64,000 nucleotides of DNA from Antrihabitans auranticaus (GTDB taxonomy: Bacteria > Actinomycetota > Actinomycetes > Mycobacteriales > Mycobacteriaceae): positions 1 through 64,000 of the forward strand of contig NZ_JAEMNW010000010.1 in NCBI RefSeq assembly GCF_016481275.1. Reading direction: 5' to 3'. A model generated the notes under the pieces. It worked only from the letters and a program-made list of their open reading frames with translations. It was not told where the DNA came from and made no database searches. The position numbers and the translations under genes were made by a program. Below, one piece after another: positions 57,898 through 64,000 of this stretch. The number at the start of each line of letters is the position of its first letter. The stretch's first letter is position 1.

Positions 57898-58656
57898 TCA
57901 GGTCAGCGCGATCCAGACGGCTTCGGACTGCGCGACCGTGTGTCCGGCACCGTCGATCAGCGCAGCGGCCGTATGGTACTTGCGTCCCGATATCGAAAGA
58001 GTCCAGCCGACGGCGACCAACTGGTCTCCCACGTGTATCGGCCTGCGCTGCACCACAGTCAGCCGGCCGAGCAGGCAGAGCGGTCCCGCGGCAAGTACTT
58101 CCGGTGGATAGCTCGAGCAGTCCAGTGCGGCCCAGACTATTTCGGGCCGGACCACGCCGTTGAAGGCGACCGAGGCGTCCGGAACGAACGGCGTCGCATT
58201 GACCCCGGGGGCACCCGCTAGCGGTCCGGGGGTGACGTGCAGACCGTTCGTTCGTTCGGGGCCGCAGACGAAGCAGTCCGACAGCAGGTGCCGAGAACCC
58301 AGCCACGGATGACTCTCACGGGCGGCGCGTGCCTGCTCCATCGTCGGTCGTGCCGATACAACCACTACGCCGGGATCGACGGCGACTGCTTCGGCATAGA
58401 CGACGTCGTCGGCGATCACACGAAGCACACCGTCGCTACCGCCGCGCACCTGGAGTTCGGTGTGCAGTGGCGGTGGCTTCCGGAGCGTGACCCGTGCCGG
58501 TCCGTCGACGAAGGCCGCGATCCGACCACAGGCGTATCCGCCGTTCGCGCTCGCCGGGGGGCCGTTGTAGCGGTCGTCGATGACCAGCGTGCCGACGAGC
58601 GCACCGATTCCAGCATCGACCTGGGCCGTTGCGTGACTTGCGATTCCGTCGTACAT
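57898..58656 (-). CDS. Hotdog-fold thioesterase-like protein
   Basis: 252 residues with two half-hotdog regions (N-terminal DDRYNGPPASANGGYACGRIAAF, C-terminal LTVVQRRPIHVGDQLVAVGWTL). The central CFVCGPERTNGLHV has two cysteines. This double-hotdog layout suits acyl-CoA binding, but the catalytic Asp or Glu is not obvious. The gene is 38 nt upstream (in the minus direction) of the hydrolase-LuxR gene. Confidence 0.72.
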   Translation of the reverse strand: MYDGIASHATAQVDAGIGALVGTLVIDDRYNGPPASANGGYACGRIAAFVDGPARVTLRKPPPLHTELQVRGGSDGVLRVIADDVVYAEAVAVDPGVVVVSARPTMEQARAARESHPWLGSRHLLSDCFVCGPERTNGLHVTPGPLAGAPGVNATPFVPDASVAFNGVVRPEIVWAALDCSSYPPEVLAAGPLCLLGRLTVVQRRPIHVGDQLVAVGWTLSISGRKYHTAAALIDGAGHTVAQSEAVWIALT

Positions 58657-58765
58657 GATGCCTCCGATTGCGTTGTGGTTGCATCAAGTTGACCGCACCG
58701 CGGCGGCCGCTCGCATCGCGCAAAGGGGCCAAATCCCGCTGGCCCGAACGGGCCATCGGGCGGTC

Positions 58766-59536
58766 CTACGGCATCTCCCACGGTGCCTGCGGCAGCGGGT
58801 GGCCGGTCTCGATGATCGATTTCAGGTTCGAAAGTACCGCCGCCCAGCCGCTCGCGGCATCCGCCCGCTCGTCCTCGTCAGCTAGGTCTTCATGTGTGAC
58901 GGTGAGCCGGACGATATCGCCGAACGGCGCGATGTCGAAGGTCACCCGCGAGGTGCCCTCCGCCGACTCGCTGTCCGGATCGGCCCAGGTCGTGACGAGG
59001 CGGGTCGGGCGAGCGCTCTCGACAACCGTCCCGACCACGTCGGCCGTTCCCGATCCGTCGGTCCTGCGATGCTCCCAGCGTGATCCCTCGGCCCAATCCG
59101 ACACGTTGCTGTGACCCCAGTAGCGGGCGGTGAGGTCCGCGTCGGTCAACGCATCCCACACCTTTTCGGGCGAGCTTTCGATATAGATCACGTACACGTG
59201 TGACGGCTTGTCAGTCATTTCTTCCTCCGCTAGTCGTTTGACCGAGCTGAGCATTCGTAGCCGCGGCCGTTCGAACTTGTCGATCCACCGCTCTTGAATA
59301 TCTTGGAGCGGAACGGGATTGAGATAATGCAATTTCTCCCTCCCCCGCCGGACCGTGGTGATGAGATTCGCGGCTTCGAGCAGGTCCAGATGTTGCGTCG
59401 CAGACTGTCGCGTCATGTCGACCCGCTCGCACAGCTCTGCCAGAGTCTGCCCATTGCTTTCGTGCAGGCTGTCCAAAAGCTTGCGCCGCGTTCGGTCCGC
59501 AAGAGCTTTGAATACGACGTTCAGCTCGTCCGGCAC
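58766..59536 (-). CDS. ArsR-type regulator fused to an SRPBCC/AHSA1 domain
   Basis: 256 residues. The first 85 form an ArsR winged helix (VVFKALADRTRRKLLDSLHESNGQTLAELCERVDMTRQSATQHL). Residues about 110-240 are an AHSA1/START-like SRPBCC domain (YVIYIESSPEKVWDALTDADLTARYW). Such pairs are usually two genes; the fusion places a hydrophobic ligand pocket on the DNA-binding domain. No metal-binding cysteines are seen in the ArsR part. GTG at 59536 is chosen; an ATG at 59557 lies in the palindrome. Confidence 0.85.
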   Translation of the reverse strand: MPDELNVVFKALADRTRRKLLDSLHESNGQTLAELCERVDMTRQSATQHLDLLEAANLITTVRRGREKLHYLNPVPLQDIQERWIDKFERPRLRMLSSVKRLAEEEMTDKPSHVYVIYIESSPEKVWDALTDADLTARYWGHSNVSDWAEGSRWEHRRTDGSGTADVVGTVVESARPTRLVTTWADPDSESAEGTSRVTFDIAPFGDIVRLTVTHEDLADEDERADAASGWAAVLSNLKSIIETGHPLPQAPWEMP

Positions 59537-59548
59537 TACCCCACAATA

Positions 59549-59566
59549 TGCAGGCATTTACCTGCA
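59549..59566. promoter_or_regulatory. Candidate ArsR-SRPBCC operator
   Basis: TGCAGG-CATTTA-CCTGCA, a perfect inverted repeat with 6-bp arms and 6-nt spacer, 13 nt before the GTG start. Its position suggests repression of the gene by its own product. Confidence 0.5.
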
Positions 59567-59687
59567 TGTCAATGCGACGACTCTCCAGCACGCGAAAGGT
59601 CGGGCACTCCGGGCGGACATTTCTTGCCCGCGGAAGTACCCGACCTGGTCACTCACGACATCGCGTCCGACGCGGACGCGAATCAGC

Positions 59688-60518
59688 TCACTTCTTGTCT
59701 TCGCGCCCCTTGAACTCTTCCATCGAGCTGTAGACACCGACGAGGTTGAGGAAGGCGTCGCGAACCTTGACCGGCAGCACCCCGCCGAGCACCTTGTTGA
59801 GGCGCGAGGTCCACGGCAGGATGACGAACGGCTCGCCCTTCTGCATGGCTTCCCACGCTGCGTTCACCACGTCGTCCTGCTCGAGGATCGGCGTCAGGAA
59901 CATCTTCTTCGCACCGTCGAACATGCCGGTGTTGATGTAGGTCGGGCAGACCGTCGTCACTCGGACGTGGTCGTGCTTGGCCTGCTCGAGCTCCAAGCGC
60001 ACCGAATCCGACCAGCCGACAGCTGCCCACTTCGATGCCGCGTACACGGCCATGCGCGGGTTAGCGACGAGACCCGCGGAGGACGCGATGTTGATGAGCC
60101 GAGACTCGTTGCCGGACTCGATCATTCCCGGCAGGAACTCCAGCGCGACGTACATCGGCGCGAGCGAGTTGATCGCGACCGTCTGCTCGATGTCGCGACG
60201 GTTCGCGGTCTCCCAGAAGTACGAGTTTCCGCGGACGATGCCCGCATTGTTGAACAGAATGTCGATGGTTCCGACGTTCTCGCGCACCAGCTTGGCCGCC
60301 TCGGCGATCGACTCCGGCGAGGACACGTCTACGACGTACGTGTGGACGGTCCCTCCCGCGGCTTCGAGCTCGGTTGCGGTCTCTTTCAGGTTTTCAGCGT
60401 TGATGTCCCACAGCACAACGGCTTTGGCCTTCTCGGCAACGGCGCGCGTGGCGAAAAGCTTGCCGAGGCCCATTGCCGCACCGGTGACGAGGACGGTCTT
60501 GTCGGCGACGTTCTTCAT
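59688..60518 (-). CDS. Short-chain dehydrogenase
   Basis: 276 residues, classical SDR. Cofactor motif TGAAMGLGKLFA, NNAG, the catalytic Ser in IASSAG and Tyr-Lys in YAASKWA are all present. Asp in LWDINAENL after beta-2 favours NAD. C-terminal hydrophobic residues are moderate. It begins 39 nt after the aldehyde dehydrogenase gene in the same direction, so both likely form one operon acting on an alcohol/aldehyde substrate. Confidence 0.92.
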   Translation of the reverse strand: MKNVADKTVLVTGAAMGLGKLFATRAVAEKAKAVVLWDINAENLKETATELEAAGGTVHTYVVDVSSPESIAEAAKLVRENVGTIDILFNNAGIVRGNSYFWETANRRDIEQTVAINSLAPMYVALEFLPGMIESGNESRLINIASSAGLVANPRMAVYAASKWAAVGWSDSVRLELEQAKHDHVRVTTVCPTYINTGMFDGAKKMFLTPILEQDDVVNAAWEAMQKGEPFVILPWTSRLNKVLGGVLPVKVRDAFLNLVGVYSSMEEFKGREDKK

Positions 60519-60557
60519 AAGGTTTCTTGTCCGTTCTTCGATAGCCCGTTTGGGAGA

Positions 60558-62174
60558 TTACTTGAGGCCGACCAGGCGCATGGCCCGAAAAGCCAGAGTC
60601 ATGGTCGCGGCCCAGGTCTCGTCCGACATACCGGGAAGCGGCGCGATCGGAAGCAGCCGCTGGACGGCGATCGTCTGCGAATCGGTGTACTTCAGGATGC
60701 CGTCCGCGCCGTGCCTGCGACCCGTGCCGGAATCACCGAGACCGCCCGACGGCGCATCCACGCTGCCCCAAGCCGCGATGAAACCCTCGTTGATGTTCAC
60801 TGCGCCCGAACGCAAGCGCGCCGCAACTGCGCGGCCACGGCCGACGTTGCGCGTCCAGACGCTCGCGTTGAGTCCGTAGCTCGTGTCGTTGGCCTGCGCC
60901 ACCGCATCGTCATCGCTGGTGGCGCGGTACACGGATACGACGGGTCCGAAGGTTTCGTCGCGGTACACGGCCATGCCTGGCGTGACGTCGGCCAGCACCG
61001 TCGGCTCGTAGAAGTAGGGTCCGAGATCGGGTCGCGCCTTGCCGCCCGCGAGAACTGTCGCACCCTTGGCACGGGCTTCCTCGACGTGCGCGCTGACGGT
61101 CGTCAGCTGGCGATCGAAGGTCAGCGAGCCCATGTCGCTGTTGAAGGCGAGGTCCGCGCCGAGTTTCATCTTCTCGACCTCGGCGACGAACGCAGCAACC
61201 CATTCGTCGTAGATGTCTGTGTGGACATAGATGCGTTCCATCGACTCACACAACTGACCCGCCGAGCTGAACGCAGCGCGGACAGCACCCTTGGCCGACT
61301 TGGCGATGTCGGCGTCGTCGAGCACGAGCAACGGGTTCTTTCCGCCGAGTTCGAGCGAGTAGCCGATCAGGCGTTCGGCAGCCTGCGACGCAACCTTGCG
61401 ACCGGTCGCTGTCGACCCGGTGTAGTCGACGTAGTCGGCACGCGAGATGAGCTCTGTCCCGACGGATGCGCCACGACCGAGAACGACCTGCCACACACCG
61501 CGGGGCAAACCTGCCCGCTCGGCAACCTCGTTGGCCCACAGTGTGGTCAGCGCGGTCTGGTTGTCGGGTCGTGAGATGACGGCATTGCCGGCGATGATCG
61601 CGGGCAGTGCGTCGGAGGCCGACAGTGCCAACGGGTAGTTCCACGGGGAGATCACGGCCACGACGCCCTTGGGCAGGCGCTCCTCGCTCACCTGGGTCAG
61701 GCCCGGGATGACGCCGTTGCGGCGGCGCGAGGCGAGCAGCGACTTCGCGACTTTGGCGTAGTACCGCGCGTTGACCGCCACGTCGCCGACCTCGTCGAAT
61801 GCATGCGAGCGGGCCTTACCGGTCTCGGTCTGCACGATGTCGAGAATCTGGCTCTGCTCAGCGAGTACAAGGTCGTGGAAGCGACGGAAAACCGCGGCAC
61901 GCTCGGCGACCGGGCGAGCCGCCCATTCCTGCTGAGCTGCGCGAGCAGTTGCGAACGCGTCTTCGACGTCGGCGACCGACGACTGCGGGAGATCTGCGAA
62001 CTTGACGCCTGTCGCGGGAGCGAAAACCTCGACCGCCGATGCGCCGCCTGCGACTGCGCGTGCGATGAGTCGCTCTACGAGCTCCACGCGCAAGCCGCCG
62101 CTGGCGACCTGCGAAAGCTCGGCAACCGACGTTTCTGTACTCACTGCGCTGGTCGAATCAACTGTGCTGGTCAC
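60558..62174 (-). CDS. Succinate-semialdehyde-type aldehyde dehydrogenase
   Basis: 538 residues. Aldehyde dehydrogenase with catalytic Cys in FSSAGQLCESMERIYV and Glu in LELGGKNP; NAD-binding GSTATGRKVA is present. The motif set and GGLGDSGTGRRHGADGILKYT resemble mycobacterial GabD2-like enzymes. GTG at 62174 is preferred over the ATG at 62210, because the region between is AT-rich and leads into two palindromes. It is divergent from a TetR gene, which probably represses it. Confidence 0.9.
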   Translation of the reverse strand: MTSTVDSTSAVSTETSVAELSQVASGGLRVELVERLIARAVAGGASAVEVFAPATGVKFADLPQSSVADVEDAFATARAAQQEWAARPVAERAAVFRRFHDLVLAEQSQILDIVQTETGKARSHAFDEVGDVAVNARYYAKVAKSLLASRRRNGVIPGLTQVSEERLPKGVVAVISPWNYPLALSASDALPAIIAGNAVISRPDNQTALTTLWANEVAERAGLPRGVWQVVLGRGASVGTELISRADYVDYTGSTATGRKVASQAAERLIGYSLELGGKNPLLVLDDADIAKSAKGAVRAAFSSAGQLCESMERIYVHTDIYDEWVAAFVAEVEKMKLGADLAFNSDMGSLTFDRQLTTVSAHVEEARAKGATVLAGGKARPDLGPYFYEPTVLADVTPGMAVYRDETFGPVVSVYRATSDDDAVAQANDTSYGLNASVWTRNVGRGRAVAARLRSGAVNINEGFIAAWGSVDAPSGGLGDSGTGRRHGADGILKYTDSQTIAVQRLLPIAPLPGMSDETWAATMTLAFRAMRLVGLK

Positions 62175-62214
62175 GTTCGTGCCTCTCGAGATCTTGTGAT
62201 CGAACTGCATTTAA

Positions 62215-62247
62215 TGAACATTGCTGTTCACCTAACACTAGTGTTAG
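62215..62247. promoter_or_regulatory. Two adjacent palindromes, TetR operator candidates
   Basis: TGAACA-TTGC-TGTTCA (62215-62230) is an inverted repeat with 6-bp perfect arms. CTAACACTAGTGTTAG (62232-62247) is a perfect 16-bp palindrome. They are 1 nt apart and lie between the aldehyde dehydrogenase and the divergent TetR gene, so binding there would control both. Confidence 0.65.
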
Positions 62248-62265
62248 TTTAAACACGGAGGTGTG

Positions 62266-62925
62266 ATGGAAGTCAAGAGCCAGCCCAAGCGTGGCCGACC
62301 GCCACAATCGGCAGAGGACGCCGAGCGTGTCCGCGAGAGCATCGTCGCGGCTACGGCCGAGGTTTTCGCCGAACACGGGTCGCACGGCATGAGCGTCGCG
62401 CTGATCCTCGAGCGCGCAGGCATAGCCCGCCCCACCTTCTACCGGTACTTCAGCAATGCCGACGAGCCGCTCAACGTTTTCCTCGACCGCACCGACCAAG
62501 CACTCGTCAGAGGCATCGTCGGCGCAATCGGCGAAGCTGACGACGACGTCGCCATGGCCATCGCCGTTATCGATTCCTACCTCGAGTGGGCCGACCACTT
62601 CGGTCCGGCGCTGCGCCCACTGTTCAGTGAGCTGTACGACCCCGCCTCCCCCGTATCGGTCCACCGGGAACGCGCACTCGATCAGGTCCGCACACTCGCC
62701 GTCGCGCGGATGGTCGAACTCGGGCGACCGGTTCCCGATCCACTCGATCTCGATACTCTGCTCAACGCCTGCGAGTTCATCGTCTATCGCATCGCCGCTA
62801 CCGAGAATCCCGATGCCGACCTCACTGCCCGCGCCCGGTCAGCGATGATTCGCGTCGCGATCGCGACATTGGGCCAGCCCGACGACCTGGTTCGTGCGCT
62901 TTCGGTACCCGGCATCTTTCGATGA
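62266..62925 (+). CDS. TetR-family regulator
   Basis: 219 residues. DNA-binding region at about 20-65 (VRESIVAATAEVFAEHGSHGMSVALILERAGIARPTFYRYFS); the C-terminal domain is unclassified. GGAGG is 4 nt before the ATG at 62266. It faces the dehydrogenase operon across the two palindromes. Ligand unknown. Confidence 0.9.
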   Translation: MEVKSQPKRGRPPQSAEDAERVRESIVAATAEVFAEHGSHGMSVALILERAGIARPTFYRYFSNADEPLNVFLDRTDQALVRGIVGAIGEADDDVAMAIAVIDSYLEWADHFGPALRPLFSELYDPASPVSVHRERALDQVRTLAVARMVELGRPVPDPLDLDTLLNACEFIVYRIAATENPDADLTARARSAMIRVAIATLGQPDDLVRALSVPGIFR

Positions 62926-63022
62926 CGGCATCACGGGTGAACTGTCGATCTACCGTTGACTCATTCGTATAGAGGGTGAGACCGGCAGACAGCCGGTACG
63001 GCATTCCCACGAAGGAGTCACC

Positions 63023-63367
63023 ATGGCTCAGTACCTACTCAGTGTCGTTCAGCCGGCAGGGCCGATTCCGCCCGCCGACGAACTGGAGCAGATCGGCGCG
63101 CGCCTGGACGCGCTCAACGCCGAGATGAAGGCGGCGGGCGTGTGGGTCTTCGCGGGCGCACTGCACCCACCGAACACCGCGACCGTCCTGCGCCCGAACG
63201 GCAACGACGTACTCATGACAGACGGCCCCTTCGCAGAGGGCAAGGAATTTCTCGGCGGCTTCACGATCATCGATGCCGACGATCTGGATGCCGCCCTCGA
63301 CTGGGGACGAAGGCTCGCAGAAACGATTCCGTTGCCGATCGAGGTGCGTCCCTTCCAGGGCGCCTGA
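63023..63367 (+). CDS. YCII/DGPF-domain protein
   Basis: 114 residues with the DGPF motif in LMTDGPFAEGKEFLGGFTII. These small proteins are regularly encoded next to ECF sigma factors of the ECF42-like type, as here: the sigma gene begins 7 nt after its stop. AAGGAG lies 6 nt before the ATG. Molecular role is unknown. Confidence 0.92.
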   Translation: MAQYLLSVVQPAGPIPPADELEQIGARLDALNAEMKAAGVWVFAGALHPPNTATVLRPNGNDVLMTDGPFAEGKEFLGGFTIIDADDLDAALDWGRRLAETIPLPIEVRPFQGA

Positions 63368-63373
63368 TCGACC

Positions 63374-64000
63374 GTGCCCGTTACCGAGGCCGACATCGCA
63401 CGCATCTTCCGCGCCGAACACGGACGGGCAGTGGCCGTTCTGGTCGGCGTCTTCAAAGACATCGACACCGCTGAAGACGCCGTCCAGGACGCATTCACCG
63501 TCGCCGTCGAACGATGGCCGACGACCGGCCTCCCGCCGAGTCCGGCCGGCTGGATCATCACGACCGCACGCAATCGTGCGATCGACAAACTACGTCGTGA
63601 AGCAACGCGAACAGACCGGCAGGCCGAAGCCGCCGCGTTGTATGGGCCTGGGTTGTATGGGCCTGGGTTGTATGGGCCTGGGTTGTATGGGGCCAACGAA
63701 TCGACCGAGGAGGGACCGGTGCGCGACGAACGGTTACGCCTGATGTTCACCTGCTGCCACCCGGCGCTCTCGGTGAATGCCCAAGTGGCGCTTACCTTAC
63801 GGTTGCTCGGCGGGCTCACCACGACCGAGATCGCCCGCGCGTTCCTGGTGCCGGAGACGACGGTCGCACAGCGACTCGTTCGCGCCAAAGCCAAGATCAA
63901 GGCGGCGAAGATTCCCTACCGGATCCCCCGCGACGCCGACCTCCCGGACCGCATGCGTTCGGTGCTGGCGGTCGTGTACCTGATCTTCAACGAGGGCTAC
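63374..64000 (+). CDS. ECF-type RNA polymerase sigma factor (cut by window end)
   Basis: The first 209 codons are in the window. Region 2 is at about 10-75 ([35 protein letters not shown]) and region 4 at about 118-170 ([36 protein letters not shown]). A 15-bp unit repeated in frame inserts LYGPG three times plus a variant between them (residues 89-106). The DGPF neighbour and the following conserved extension ([17 protein letters not shown]) fit the long, SnoaL-free, ECF42-like group. Start GTG at 63374. Confidence 0.92.
   Translation, partial: MPVTEADIARIFRAEHGRAVAVLVGVFKDIDTAEDAVQDAFTVAVERWPTTGLPPSPAGWIITTARNRAIDKLRREATRTDRQAEAAALYGPGLYGPGLYGPGLYGANESTEEGPVRDERLRLMFTCCHPALSVNAQVALTLRLLGGLTTTEIARAFLVPETTVAQRLVRAKAKIKAAKIPYRIPRDADLPDRMRSVLAVVYLIFNEGY
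63638..63692. repeat. 15-bp in-frame tandem repeat inside the sigma factor gene
   Basis: TTGTATGGGCCTGGG occurs at 63638, 63653 and 63668, and a fourth degenerate copy begins at 63683. The period of 15 keeps the frame, giving LYGPG pentads in the linker between the two sigma domains. Confidence 0.95.

Noticed and set aside
59355-61574. Open frame of 739 codons on the plus strand
   Set aside because: It runs antisense through the SDR and aldehyde dehydrogenase genes, which carry full catalytic motifs.

Overview
The window is high-GC actinobacterial DNA. The best fit is a mycolic-acid actinomycete close to Rhodococcus or Nocardia. The reasons are a PknK-type kinase/ATPase, LigC with stand-alone LigD-type polymerases, an F420-type LLM oxidoreductase, a GCS2-like ligase, a NAD(P)H/zinc-type SDR, many TetR regulators, frequent GTG starts and dense short-gap or ATGA-overlapping genes. 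This assignment comes from protein families only; no rRNA or tRNA gene was recognised in the window.

Layout. 1-493 is the end of a 104-bp tandem repeat array. 494-2905 is a UvrA-like ATPase. 3011-11318 is an acetate/monocarboxylate module: a LytS-type kinase and LytTR regulator, two sodium:solute symporters each preceded by a small membrane protein, and acetyl-CoA synthetase. 11332-16427 is mixed: an NmrA-like protein, a TetR regulator, small unknown genes and a fatty-acid desaturase. 16456-21517 (minus strand) is a Calvin-Benson-Bassham operon: red-type RuBisCO large and small subunits, the activase CbbX, fructose-bisphosphatase and phosphoribulokinase. A CbbR-like LysR regulator lies on the other strand at 22907-23779, separated from it by two unrelated-looking genes. 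23796-37688 holds an oxidoreductase, a frameshifted SGNH hydrolase, a pentapeptide-repeat protein, small membrane proteins, a LigD-type polymerase, a PknK-like kinase, a large GH63-like glucosidase, a lipoprotein, a lytic transglycosylase-like protein and a second repeat-rich intergenic region. 37791-48990 (plus strand) holds a 1314-aa DUF4011-type helicase-nuclease, a DUF2254 protein, polyphosphate kinase 2, DNA ligase C overlapping a second LigD-type polymerase, a monoacylglycerol lipase, a MaoC hydratase and a P-loop kinase/LLM oxidoreductase fusion. 48992-64000 is lipid/aldehyde metabolism and regulators: acyl-CoA dehydrogenase with TetR, a cyclase, a thioesterase, SDRs, a GCS2 ligase, a hydrolase-LuxR fusion, ArsR-SRPBCC, a succinate-semialdehyde-type dehydrogenase with a divergent TetR, and a YCII protein with an ECF sigma factor cut by the window end.

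How it works together. The acetate module imports short carboxylates and activates acetate, probably under control of the adjacent two-component pair. The CBB operon supplies the two enzymes unique to the cycle (RuBisCO, phosphoribulokinase) plus the activase and bisphosphatase. No hydrogenase, CO dehydrogenase or other energy source for autotrophy is in the window, so the electron donor has to be encoded elsewhere.

Most notable observations: two genes (the LytS-type kinase and phosphoribulokinase) have no ATG/GTG/TTG at the expected start but an ATC behind a Shine-Dalgarno-like sequence; the cbbS ribosome-binding site lies in a perfect hairpin; there is a helicase-nuclease resembling Hhe-type defence proteins; there are unusual sensor/enzyme fusions; and several near-perfect palindromes sit at divergent promoters. 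No mobile element or CRISPR array was found.
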